Origin: JASHPR01 sp963749145
GTDB lineage: Bacteria; Actinomycetota; Actinomycetes; Streptosporangiales; Streptosporangiaceae
DNA length: 64,000 nt
Direction of reading: 5' to 3'
Assembly: GCA_963749145.1 (NCBI GenBank)
Contig: CAVVLN010000002.1
Location: forward strand, 558,001 to 622,000
Shown here: positions 36,530 to 44,218 of the stretch, piece after piece
Layout of the letters: each line of letters opens with the position of its first letter
How positions within the stretch are numbered: the first letter of the stretch is position 1
Notes under the pieces: model-generated
Database searches by the model: none
Told to the model about the DNA's origin: nothing
The model's input: only the letters and a program-made list of their open reading frames with translations
Position numbers and translations under genes: made by a program

Positions 36530-37191
36530 CCGGGTTCCAGATGCGTGGAGCCGTCGAGGCCGCTCACGGCGAAGGAGGCGGCGTCGAGGTCTCGCACGGT
36601 GCCGCCGCCGCCGACGACGCGGCCGCGCAGAGCCTGTGGGTCCGGGGTGCGGACCATGATCTCCTCGTGCTCGTGGTCCCGCTCGAACGTCGCCATCTCG
36701 CTGTCGACGAGCAGCCGCCCTTCGCCGATGATGAGCAGGTGATCGGCGGTGACCGCCATCTCGGCCATGAGGTGACTCGACACGAGGATGGTCCGCCCCT
36801 CCGCGGCCATCTGACGCATCAGGCCGCGGAACCAGATGATGCCTTCGGGGTCGAGTCCGTTGAGCGGCTCGTCGAGCACGAGGATCGGCGGGTCGCCGAG
36901 CAGTGCCGCGGCGAGACCGAGGCGCTGGTGCATGCCCAGCGACAAGGTTCCCGCCGGCTTCCGCGCGACCTTGCCGAGCCCGACGGTCTCGAGCACCTCG
37001 CCGACGCGGCGGCGGCCGATGCCGTTGCTCCGCGCGAGCGCGAGCAGATGCTCGGTGGCGCTGCAGCCAGGCTGCACGGCCCGCGCGTCGAGGAGCGAGC
37101 CCACGTGCCGCAGCGGGGGGACCAGGTCGGCGTAGGGCCGCCCGTCGACGGTCACCGTCCCCGATGCCGGACGCTCGAGGCCCAGGATCAT
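36530..37191 (-). pseudogene. ABC transporter ATP-binding protein, both ends truncated
   Basis: The frame starts at MILGLERPASGTVTVDG, the part that normally follows the Walker A P-loop, and no Walker A is encoded upstream. The signature (LSLGMHQRLGLAAAL), Walker B (ILVLDEPLNGLD) and H-loop (VSSHLM) are intact. At the other end the frame leaves ABC homology near 36545 and runs antisense through the phosphorylase gene to 36379. Without the P-loop it cannot bind ATP. The wording of the Q-loop region (HVGSLLDARAVQPG) points to a lantibiotic- or drug-type exporter ATPase. Confidence 0.85.
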
Positions 37192-37250
37192 GCGCAGCCC
37201 TGGCCCAGGCTGCCCGCGATCAGCCGGCCTGGGCTAGGTCTCACCTGCGG

Positions 37251-37480
37251 TCAGAATGTCCTGATGGCGATCTCGGCAGGTGCCGCCAGCAGTCCGGTAA
37301 TCTCGTCGTCGAGGCGGCTGAGCGTAAGCGACGTCCCGGCCATATCCAGCGAGGTGCAGTACTCCCCGACGTAGTTCCGCCGCACATGGATGCCGCGCTT
37401 CGCCAGCTGCTCATGCGCATACCCGTAGAGCAAGTACAGCTCGCTGATCGGAGTGCCGCCGCCGCGGCCGAGGTGCTGGC
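37251..37480 (-). pseudogene. dhaK: Dihydroxyacetone kinase subunit DhaK, C-terminal fragment
   Basis: Reading minus strand, GGGTPISELYLLYGYAHEQL, then VGEYCTSLDMAGTSLTLSRL and an AIRTF ending match the last 75 residues of DhaK, including the conserved SLDMAG segment. The N-terminal three quarters, with the substrate-binding histidine, are absent, and homology fades near 37480, about 60 bp before the tRNA-derived repeat at 37547. No dhaL or dhaM is nearby. It is a truncated relic left at the edge of the tRNA integration site. Confidence 0.8.
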
Positions 37481-37518
37481 CAGGATCTACTACGCCAAGG
37501 CAGAGACGAAGACCCGCG

Positions 37519-37538
37519 CCATCCCCCGGCGGGGATGG
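37519..37538 (-). terminator. Hairpin behind tRNA-fragment copy 1
   Basis: CCATCCCC-CGGC-GGGGATGG is a perfect 8-bp stem. It lies just past the 3' end of the tRNA-Arg fragment at 37547 when read on the minus strand, where a tRNA terminator is expected. No T-run follows, so the call is tentative. Confidence 0.4.
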
Positions 37539-37546
37539 TCTGTGCA

Positions 37547-37592
37547 GCGCCCCCAGCAGGATTCGAACCTGCGCACACGGCTCCGGAGGCCG
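37547..37592 (-). repeat. tRNA-Arg 3'-end duplicate (att-like copy 1)
   Basis: The 46 bases are identical to 44845-44890, the anticodon-loop-to-discriminator part of the intact tRNA-Arg gene, in the same orientation. The sequences diverge on both sides. This is the pattern left by an integrase that recombines into the 3' end of a tRNA gene, so it should be an attR-type remnant. Confidence 0.85.
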
Positions 37593-37662
37593 CCCGCGCC
37601 ATCACGCGAATCTCGGCGCCGACCTGCGGCGACTGTCTGAACGATAGCGGCGTAGCCGAGAT

Positions 37663-37682
37663 CCGTTCCGCGCATGTTCCGG
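37663..37682 (+). repeat. Arm-like 20-bp repeat, copy A
   Basis: CCGTTCCGCGCATGTTCCGG recurs with one mismatch at 39883-39902 in the same orientation. Copy A lies 71 bp inside tRNA-fragment copy 1 and copy B 116 bp inside copy 2, the positions expected for integrase arm-type sites. Confidence 0.55.
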
Positions 37683-37712
37683 ATCATGACAGATTGGTCC
37701 CTGCATCGCCGG

Positions 37713-37775
37713 TCAGGGGTTAGCCGCTCGCCAGAAGAACTCCAGCTGGATGTTGTCGGGATCGCGGCCGCGCTT
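37713..37775 (-). pseudogene. VOC-family protein, C-terminal fragment
   Basis: On the minus strand the codons read RDPDNIQLEFFWRAANP then TGA, the typical last strand of a VOC (glyoxalase-like) protein with its metal-ligand glutamate. Nothing upstream continues the domain. It is a short relic inside the element. Confidence 0.6.
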
Positions 37776-37964
37776 CCGTGATGACTGCGACGTTCGACGT
37801 GGAGCGCTGACAGCAGAAGCCGTGGGTTTACGGGACATGGATCGAGAGAAGCATCCTGGACAACCTCGGGCTGGAATCGTGCCGATCGCGGGCGCGCGGG
37901 CCGGATTGAGCCTCTGTCGTCCACTGCTGCGTGGAGGCCAGACCCGCGCGGTACCCGCCGTCCT

Positions 37965-38807
37965 CTATCCGAGCGTGAGCATCGCCTCGGTGACCTCGCC
38001 GACCGCCGCATCGGGGATGGCAGTGGCGGCCTCCTCGAGGACGAGCAGCCATGCCCCGGGGATCTCGCTCGCGATCGCCTCGCCGTTGCCGACGGGGAAG
38101 AACCGGTCGCGGCGGCCGTGGACAACGAGCGTGGGGACCTCGATCTCGGGCAGGCGCTCGCGCCAGCGGGGTTTGCAGTCGAGCCTGGTAAACACCAGGC
38201 GGATCTGGTTGGCCATCTGGACCGGGGGTGCGGTGCTGGGCGTGCGGTCCCAGATGCGCGCAGCGATTGCGCGCGCGGCGACGGGGTTGTCGCCGAGGAT
38301 CTCCGCGCCGACGGCGGCGAACTCCGCAACCGCCTCGCGGTCGGTCCAATCGGGCATCGGACGCGCGAACAGTCGGCTCATCGTCGCCTGGTCATGGCCG
38401 GGGAGGTCATCGTCGGGCGGGCCAGGGGCAACCGCGCGGGTGCCGACAAGGGTGAGCGCCGAGAACGCGCCTGGATGGTCGAGCACGGCCACCTGGGCGA
38501 CCATCCCGCCGACGCTGATGCCGGCGAGGTGCGCAGGCCCTCCGCCGAGCGTGTCAGCGAGGGCCGCCGCGTCGGCGGCGAGGTCGCGCAGGGTGTAGGC
38601 GGGCGCCTCCGGGTTCGTCGTCGTCGACTCCCCGCTATCGCGCAGGTCGTAGCGCACCACACGGCGCCCGCCAGCGGCGATGCGCTCGCAAAGCGCGTCG
38701 GGCCAGGAGAGCATCGTCGTCCCGCCCGCGAGCAGGATGAGTGGCGCGTCGTCGTCACCGAACGACTCGATGCCCAAGGCGATCTCATTGGCGTTGACAG
38801 TGGTCAT
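37965..38807 (-). CDS. Alpha/beta-hydrolase fold protein
   Basis: A 280-residue cytosolic hydrolase-fold protein. Nucleophile Ser 98 sits in AGISVGGM and the acid in VHGRRDRFFPVG. The position where relatives have the catalytic histidine (usually GxGHxxP) reads LEEAATAIPDAAVGEVTEAM, without His. Either the family uses another residue or this copy is catalytically dead. It resembles the many actinobacterial hydrolases annotated after the aclacinomycin esterase type. It is the only complete-looking metabolic gene in the smaller tRNA-flanked unit. Confidence 0.75.
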   Translation of the reverse strand: MTTVNANEIALGIESFGDDDAPLILLAGGTTMLSWPDALCERIAAGGRRVVRYDLRDSGESTTTNPEAPAYTLRDLAADAAALADTLGGGPAHLAGISVGGMVAQVAVLDHPGAFSALTLVGTRAVAPGPPDDDLPGHDQATMSRLFARPMPDWTDREAVAEFAAVGAEILGDNPVAARAIAARIWDRTPSTAPPVQMANQIRLVFTRLDCKPRWRERLPEIEVPTLVVHGRRDRFFPVGNGEAIASEIPGAWLLVLEEAATAIPDAAVGEVTEAMLTLG

Positions 38808-38970
38808 CGGATCACCGGAAGACGTCGTAGGTCAGGGTCGTCTTCGAACGGTCTTACACCCCAAGCGCCCATGGGCTGATGCTATGGCCGATCAGCCTGC
38901 TCTACCCTCCGTCTTCCTCGTAGGCGCCAAAACCAGGTGACCGGGAGCCGGACACTCGAAGCCGAGCAAG

Positions 38971-39861
38971 ATGGTGGCCTGCCGCGCTGGTCTGCGCCTG
39001 ATGATGAGCCAGTCTGATCAATGGCTTGCCGGGCTGGGACGGCGCGGGGAGCGCCGGACCCGGCGCCGCGCAGCGGCGCCACTTGTCTACGCGGCGCTGA
39101 AGTATGCGGTGCGCGAACGCCAGCTTTCGGCAAATCCGCTCGACGGTGCCGACGACCCCGAGTGGAAGGCTCCCGAAGTCTCCGACGCTGTAGACCGGCG
39201 CCGGGTGGCCAGTCCGAATCAGATGGAAAAGCTGATAGCGGCCATTGGCACGCTCGGCCTGACCCAGGGACCCCGCCTGAAAGCGCTGTACGGATGCATG
39301 TATTACGGCATGCTCCGCCCCTCGGATGCGGCGTCGCTCGTACTGGACGAATGCAAGCTGCCCGAGCAGGGCTGGGGGCTGCTGGAGTTCAGCGAGATCA
39401 GCTCGGCGGCCGGGCGCGACTGGACCGACGACGGCGAGGTACACCAGGCGAGCAAGCCGAAGGGCGGCCCGCGCAATGCCATCCGGCGCGTTCCCATCCC
39501 GCCCGTGTTAGTGACGATGCTCCGCGAGCACGTCCAGGAGCACGGCACCGGGCCGGACGGTCGGCTGTTCCGGACCTACAAAGGCGGCATCTACCTGCCG
39601 TCCACCGTGTGGACTGTCCTGCAGAAGGCACGAAAGCTGGCCTTCACCGAAGCTCAGGCAGCGTCCCTGCTAGCTCACAAGCCCTACGACTTCCGCCATG
39701 CGGGTGTCTCCTGGCGGCTCAACGCCGGAACACCGGCCCCGCTGGTCGCCGAGTGGGCCGGGCACACCGTCGAAGTCCTGCTGCGGATCTACGCGCACTG
39801 CATCGACGGCGACGACGACCGGTGGTTCGGCCCGATGGAGGACGCTCTTGGCCGGGACTGA
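38971..39861 (+). CDS. Tyrosine recombinase/integrase, N-terminally short
   Basis: A 296-residue site-specific recombinase. The catalytic domain has the first arginine in YGMLRPSDAASLVLDE, a beta-hairpin lysine in SKPKGGPRNAIRR, the HxxR box in PYDFRHAGVSW, the H/W position in EWAGHTVEVL and the tyrosine in RIYAHCI, a full set. Only about 60 residues of core-binding domain precede it, and the arm-binding N-terminal domain normally present in actinobacterial integrases (about 400 residues) is absent; TGA at 38938 closes the frame. It ends 157 bp before tRNA-fragment copy 2, the usual position of int beside attL. Probably no longer active. Confidence 0.85.
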   Translation: MVACRAGLRLMMSQSDQWLAGLGRRGERRTRRRAAAPLVYAALKYAVRERQLSANPLDGADDPEWKAPEVSDAVDRRRVASPNQMEKLIAAIGTLGLTQGPRLKALYGCMYYGMLRPSDAASLVLDECKLPEQGWGLLEFSEISSAAGRDWTDDGEVHQASKPKGGPRNAIRRVPIPPVLVTMLREHVQEHGTGPDGRLFRTYKGGIYLPSTVWTVLQKARKLAFTEAQAASLLAHKPYDFRHAGVSWRLNAGTPAPLVAEWAGHTVEVLLRIYAHCIDGDDDRWFGPMEDALGRD

Positions 39862-39882
39862 GCTGGCCCGATGGCCGCGCGG

Positions 39883-39902
39883 CCGTTCCGCGTATGTTCC
39901 GG
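39883..39902 (+). repeat. Arm-like 20-bp repeat, copy B
   Basis: CCGTTCCGCGTATGTTCCGG, one mismatch from copy A at 37663-37682. It lies between the integrase stop and the tRNA-derived repeat, as arm-type binding sites do in phage-like attachment regions. Confidence 0.55.
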
Positions 39903-39972
39903 GAACAGCGCTTCACGGCGGCTTCTAGCGGCCCATGGCTGCATAGGAGGGAAGCACGACGTGATCATTAAA

Positions 39973-40006
39973 AGCCCGAACCTGCTGGTCAGCGAGGGTT
40001 CGGGCT
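39973..40006 (-). terminator. Strong hairpin next to tRNA-fragment copy 2
   Basis: AGCCCGAACC and GGTTCGGGCT form a perfect 10-bp stem with a 14-base loop. On the minus strand it is followed by TTTAAT. It sits directly beyond the tRNA-fragment 3' end at 40018, consistent with a former tRNA terminator, and can also end integrase transcripts. Confidence 0.65.
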
Positions 40007-40017
40007 GTTCATGGCGG

Positions 40018-40060
40018 GCGCCCCCAGCAGGATTCGAACCTGCGCACACGGCTCCGGAGG
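40018..40060 (-). repeat. tRNA-Arg 3'-end duplicate (att-like copy 2)
   Basis: 43 bases identical to the 3' part of the tRNA-Arg(CCG) gene at 44845-44887, same orientation. It separates the integrase-bearing unit from the coiled-coil/CutA unit and is best read as an attachment-site remnant. Confidence 0.85.
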
Positions 40061-40385
40061 AGGTAGGTGCGCAGCGCCGCTATCTGCGTATTCCATGATC
40101 GAATTTGGTGCTGGGTCCATGCCTGGTCCGCAACTCGCTGAACCCCTGCTTGCAAAATACATTCAGGGTGTCCAGCACAGTCTCTGGCCTGGAATATCTC
40201 CCCTCCACCGTCCATCGAGATCCGGCAAAGTCCAAGCTCGTTGGTGTCAACCTTGGGTGTCAACCCACCCCCACCGCCATCCAGGAGTCGACTGCAAGGT
40301 TCGGCCGACCAGCCGCTTGCAATCTGATCCGTAGCAAGGCTGGCGCGGCGATGGTGTTTATGGAGACCGGGCTGGAAGGGAGGAG
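40061..40385. other. Element end region without gene
   Basis: No coding frame is convincing. Around 40090-40180 it contains GGTGCTG followed after 37 bases by TGCAAAATACATTCAG; a very similar arrangement (TGCAAAGTACATCCGG) lies behind the second tRNA fragment near 41680-41740, suggesting a shared attachment-region design. Confidence 0.4.
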
Positions 40386-41282
40386 TTAGCCCCCCTGGCC
40401 TGGATCGTGGTGGTCGTGGGGCAGGCTGTTCTGCTGGGCGCGGGTCGCCTCATCCGCGCGGGCCGTCTTCGCGCGGGCCGTCTCATCCGCGCGGGCCGTC
40501 TTCGCGCGGGCCGTCTCGTCCGCGCGGGCCGTCTTCGCGCGGGCCGTCTCGTCCGCGCGGGCCGTCGCGTCGTCCGCGCGGGCCCTCCTCGCGCGGGCCG
40601 TCTCGTCCGCGCGGGCCCTCTCCGCGCGGGTCGTGTCGTCCGCGCGGGCGGTCTTCGCCCGGGCCGTCTCATCCGCGCGGGCGGTCTTCGCCCGGGCCGT
40701 CTCGTCCGCGCGGGCCGTCGTGTCGTCCGCGCGGGCGGTCTTCGCGCGGGCCGTCTCGTCCGCGCGTGCCCTCCTCGAGCGGGCCGTCTCGTCCGCGCGG
40801 GCCCTCTCCGAGCGGGCCGTCTCGTCCGCGCGGGCCCTCTCCGCGCGGGTCGTCTCGTCCGCGTGGGCCGTCTCCGCGCGGGCTGTCTCGTCCGCGTGGG
40901 CCCTCTCCGAGCGGGCCGTCTCATCCGCGCGGGCCCTCTCCGAGCGGGCGGTCTCGGCTTGGGCACTCTCGCGCTGGCCGATCAGGTCGCGGTCCTGGCT
41001 GACGGCTGTCTGTCCGCGGGACTGTTTCAGTTCGCGACGAGCGCCGCGGCCGCGGCGTGAAGTCCGGCGTGCACCGGCCAGCAGCAGGCCCAGCCCGAGT
41101 ATGGCGACCGCCCCGATCACGATGCCGTAGAGGAACAGCGCGCCGGTGGAACCGGTCACGTGGTAGCCGAACACCGAGAAGCTGTGGGTCAGCGCGTGCC
41201 CGCTGCCGACGTTGTTGAACACGCCCGCCACGCCCACGACCACCGCGGCGACCAGGATGATGAGGCCGAAAACAACAAACAT
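40386..41282 (-). CDS. Two-helix membrane protein with long hendecad-repeat coiled coil
   Basis: 298 residues. The N-terminal part has two membrane helices (GLIILVAAVVVGVAGVF and GALFLYGIVIGAVAILGLGL) around a short loop, then a basic RRTSRRGRGARRELKQSR segment. Residues about 105-285 consist of some sixteen 11-residue repeats of ARADETARAKT type, an almost uninterrupted charged helix expected to form a coiled coil or single alpha-helix of about 25 nm in the cytoplasm. Function is unknown; the two-helix part resembles LapA-like small membrane proteins seen in actinomycetes. It is encoded inside the tRNA-flanked region. Confidence 0.75.
   Translation of the reverse strand: MFVVFGLIILVAAVVVGVAGVFNNVGSGHALTHSFSVFGYHVTGSTGALFLYGIVIGAVAILGLGLLLAGARRTSRRGRGARRELKQSRGQTAVSQDRDLIGQRESAQAETARSERARADETARSERAHADETARAETAHADETTRAERARADETARSERARADETARSRRARADETARAKTARADDTTARADETARAKTARADETARAKTARADDTTRAERARADETARARRARADDATARADETARAKTARADETARAKTARADETARAKTARADEATRAQQNSLPHDHHDPGQGG
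40445..40965 (-). repeat. 33-bp tandem repeats in the coiled-coil gene
   Basis: About sixteen 33-bp units (some cut to 24 bp) of the form GTCTCGTCCGCGCGGGCCGT plus a variable part encode the 11-residue ARADETAR repeats. Several units are identical, so copy number probably varies between strains. Confidence 0.93.
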
Positions 41283-42064
41283 GACACTCTCCGAATATTC
41301 GCCCTATACCCAGTCAACTCGGAGTTTGAATCAAGTCAGCCGGGCCCGTAGGTGGCCCGGCTCGATCCACGGTACGCCTCGCTCTGCCCCGTCCTTCCGC
41401 GGCAAGAGGATGCCAGGCACGGAGGACGGGCCAGGTCCGATCTTGTAGTTGCGGTCATCGGGCCAGCGTAACGGCGGGTACCGCCCGCCTGCGGATGCGG
41501 GGGACGGCGGACCGGTGGCGGCCGGTGCGCCCAACTGGGCGCGCTCGGAGGGACTCGAACCCCCAACCTTCTGATCCGTAGCTACCGGCATGCTGCTGCG
41601 CATGTTCGAGAAATATGCTCTGACGTGCCTGCTGATGGCCGCGGAGGGTAGCGGTAAGTGGCAGAGGTTGCTGTACTTCGGTGCTGTACGAACAGCATGT
41701 GGCACGGGATCTTGACCCTCTGCCTGCAAAGTACATCCGGCCTGTCGGAAGCGGTCGCTCACCTGGCCATCGGCGGTACGCATCATCCCTCTCAGACCGC
41801 CTCTGCCGGGCTCCGTTGTGGTCAAGGATGGTGGTCAGGTCCCTGGTCACCGTGATGATCTCCGAAGACTTGCAACGCCACGTCGTGTCGGACATCCCGC
41901 GTCTCCCCATCTCGGTCTGTCCCGAAGCGTCCCGTGCACGAATCGGTTCCTGAGCTGCGAGTCTCTGCACAGAGGGAGGACCTGGAGGTGCACCCAGGCC
42001 ACCGCGGTCCCTGGTCCGCTCGGTTGCTCTCTGTTAGCGTTTGAGCAGCACTCGGGGAGGTGCC
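41283..42064. other. Gene-free stretch holding a second tRNA fragment
   Basis: No credible coding sequence in 780 bp. The translated frames that look peptide-like here come from tRNA sequence. The stretch holds the tRNA-Arg(ACG)-type fragment at 41541 and the arm-like TGCAAAGTACATCCGG motif near 41725. Confidence 0.5.
41541..41582 (-). repeat. 3' fragment of a different tRNA-Arg (ACG type), att-like
   Basis: On the minus strand the sequence begins at the anticodon (CTACGGATCAGAAGG) and continues through the T-arm (GGGTTCGAGTCCC) to the acceptor end TCCGAGCGC. This is the 3' half of a tRNA-Arg with ACG anticodon. The 5' half is absent. It resembles the attachment-site duplicates of the CCG gene, so it probably marks an element that once targeted tRNA-Arg(ACG). 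Confidence 0.65.
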
Positions 42065-42754
42065 ATGGCCAAACGAGTTGTGCTGATCGTCCTCGGGGTC
42101 CTGCTGCTCGTGATCGGCGCGCTGGCCGCGATCGGTGGCGGCGCGCTGATGGCATTGTTCGGGTCGAATGACACCTTGAATTCGGGCGTGCAGAACGTGT
42201 CGACGCCGACCAGCGCCCTGGTATCACCGGCTGGCTCGATTCAGGGCGCATCCGGCGCGCAGACTGTCCTTGGCAGCGTCCGGTTGCGTATCACGGCCAC
42301 GCCGACCGGCGCCGGGCATAACCTGTTCCTGGGCATCGGCCCAGCGAGCGCGGTGGACCGCTATCTCAGCGGGGTTAGCTACGATGTCGCAACTAACGTG
42401 TCTGTTACGCCGTTTCACCTGACGCTTGCCCGCCACGGCGGCACCGGCACACCACCGCGACCCGGATCTCAGTCGTTTTGGGTGGCCAAGGCGAGCGGAA
42501 ACCATCCGACCCTGACGTGGACCGTTACTTCCGGCTCCTACCGGGTGGTCGTGATGAACACCGACGCTTCCGCCCCGGTGGCCTTCGCCGGCGGGCTGGA
42601 TCTGACCATACCGCACTCGTTTGCGATCGGCATTGGCCTGCTCATCGGCGGCATAGTTCTCATCCTGATAGCGATCGCGCTGATCGTGCTCGGTGTCCGG
42701 GCCCGGGCCCGGCCGCAGTCCCAGCCCGTTCCTGACCCGGCAGCCGGGGGTTAG
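42065..42754 (+). CDS. Membrane protein with two helices and extracytoplasmic domain
   Basis: 229 residues: an N-terminal membrane helix (VVLIVLGVLLLVIGALAAIG), an extracytoplasmic beta-rich domain (about 40-170) with GSVRLRITATPTGAGHNLFLG and SGSYRVVVMNTDAS, and a C-terminal helix (FAIGIGLLIGGIVLILIAIAL) before a short basic tail. The layout recurs in many actinobacterial uncharacterised proteins. No enzyme motif is visible. GAGGTGCC just precedes the ATG. Confidence 0.75.
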   Translation: MAKRVVLIVLGVLLLVIGALAAIGGGALMALFGSNDTLNSGVQNVSTPTSALVSPAGSIQGASGAQTVLGSVRLRITATPTGAGHNLFLGIGPASAVDRYLSGVSYDVATNVSVTPFHLTLARHGGTGTPPRPGSQSFWVAKASGNHPTLTWTVTSGSYRVVVMNTDASAPVAFAGGLDLTIPHSFAIGIGLLIGGIVLILIAIALIVLGVRARARPQSQPVPDPAAGG

Positions 42755-43076
42755 CCAGATCCGGGTGCACCGGACGCCTGGACAGGACGAGAGGGCTGGG
42801 ACCCGGGCCTAGATGGCCTCTTCGTCCCGAATCCAAGTCACGGTATGGATGGTCAGTGCTACGGCATGCCTGACCTGGGAGCTATCGTCCATAGGCGTCC
42901 GCTGGCGTCCGCTGCTGGCGACAGCGATTGTTACTCACTTGGTTACTCGGTCGGTCGGCACCCTCGTTGGAGCCTGCCGGAGCAGCTCGGTGCGTAGCTC
43001 GTGATTCTTGATTTTCCCTCGTGCCCCCTCCCGCCGCCTCGCGCGTCTAGAGTTTGGACCGGGTGAAGGGACGGCC
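42755..43076. other. Intergenic region, nothing recognised
   Basis: About 320 bp, less GC-rich than its surroundings around 42840-43000. No supported gene or hairpin. Confidence 0.45.
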
Positions 43077-43850
43077 GTGTTCTTTCTTATATACATGCTT
43101 ATCCGGCTAATGGTATATGCTGTGGTGGCCGTATTTGTGGCCATGTTCTGGATGATGCGCACAATGGTCATGCTGATTGCCACGCTTGCAACGGCTATCA
43201 GCTCGGTACACGCTTCCCACAAACGCGCCCAAGTTGGCCAAGCCCGACCCAGATCGCATGCCACCGGACACGCCACCACGCCCGACGATCGGGAAGCCGC
43301 ACGTCAGCGTGCGGTGAAGCAAGAAGCGGAACGCCAAACCTCAGTGAGAAGGGATGCGCTTAACCTCCGCTTTGACCGGGATGGCGAAGCGAAGGGTTTC
43401 GCGAATGCTGGTCATAGCTCTGATCTTGCGGAAGCGATTGACGAACTGCTCGACGTTAAATTGCGGCAGGAGAGGGCCGGCCCGGACAATTCGCGGCGTT
43501 CCGGCTTGATCCCTGTGATCTTTCGCCCGGCGATCGGGCACTTGACGCGAGGACGACTGCCCGGCCAGTTCCTGCGGTCGCGGCCATCGGGTGCGCGTTG
43601 CGGCCGGGACTGGCTGCCTGCGGATGGCGGGCCTGCCGACCTGGCGGCGGCGCCGCGCCCGGAGGGCTCCCGCCCGTCAGGGCGCGGCAGGCCGCCGCCC
43701 CGGAGTCGGCGAGCTGCCCGCGACCCCCGCCCGGCATTGGCCTGGTCCTCATGCAGCTTCGCGCGATACCTCGATGCCCGCGCTTCCGCGTCGGATCTCG
43801 GCCAAGGCCGGACGGCCCGGCGCGCCGAAGGCGTGCCTTTAAAGCCGTAG
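43077..43850 (+). CDS. Small membrane protein of unknown function, low-complexity tail
   Basis: The GTG at 43077 has an AAGGG ribosome site and opens a 257-codon frame. The first 45 residues are strongly hydrophobic (FFLIYMLIRLMVYAVVAVF, then MFWMMRTMVMLIATLAT). A charged stretch follows with HATTPDDREAARQRAVKQEA, and the last hundred residues are R/P/G-rich and may not be conserved. Codon use in the first part is unusually AT-rich (ATA, CTT, TTA-type codons) for this window, a sign of acquisition. I do not recognise the family. Confidence 0.5.
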   Translation: MFFLIYMLIRLMVYAVVAVFVAMFWMMRTMVMLIATLATAISSVHASHKRAQVGQARPRSHATGHATTPDDREAARQRAVKQEAERQTSVRRDALNLRFDRDGEAKGFANAGHSSDLAEAIDELLDVKLRQERAGPDNSRRSGLIPVIFRPAIGHLTRGRLPGQFLRSRPSGARCGRDWLPADGGPADLAAAPRPEGSRPSGRGRPPPRSRRAARDPRPALAWSSCSFARYLDARASASDLGQGRTARRAEGVPLKP

Positions 43851-43855
43851 AGTTG

Positions 43856-44116
43856 TCACAGCTTCGCAGGGGACATCCCGACGGTCGGGGCAGGCCCTGC
43901 AGGCTGCTTCAGGGTCCTGCGCTGGCGGTGCTCCTCATTTGATCTGGGTGACGGGGCTTCCTTGCGCCACCACATGGTGTAGGCGATGCCGCGAGTCCCG
44001 CACACTGTGCTGCCGTTGAGCAGCTCCCAGCCGTTGCTGTCCATCTGCTGCATGTGTTGGGCTACCAGGTCTTCTGTGCCTTCCCTGGTGGTGACCTTGT
44101 ATTGCCAGCCAGTCAT
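43856..44116 (-). CDS. DUF4177-like small protein
   Basis: 86 residues beginning WQYKVTTREGTEDLVAQHMQ, with the DSNGWELLNGSTV strand pattern and AYTMWWRKE ending that fit DUF4177 (short beta-sheet proteins of unknown function). The C-terminal 30 residues are a basic tail without homology. ATG 44116 is chosen because the domain starts right there. Confidence 0.6.
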   Translation of the reverse strand: MTGWQYKVTTREGTEDLVAQHMQQMDSNGWELLNGSTVCGTRGIAYTMWWRKEAPSPRSNEEHRQRRTLKQPAGPAPTVGMSPAKL

Positions 44117-44218
44117 GGGGCAGATCGTGCCATATTTCTCTAGCCCCAGGCGGACCAAGCGGGCAGTGAGACGTTAATTTCCCTAGAAACCGTCAAGGAT
44201 CATGCCATTCCGGTCCAA

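Noticed and set aside
40018..40060. Functional tRNA gene
   Set aside because: Only the 3' part from the anticodon on is present; no D-arm or 5' acceptor strand. The same holds for 37547 and 41541.
40407..41060. Plus-strand AGRLRAGRLVR-type repeat protein
   Set aside because: Antisense of the hendecad coiled-coil gene, whose membrane-helix N-terminus shows the correct strand.
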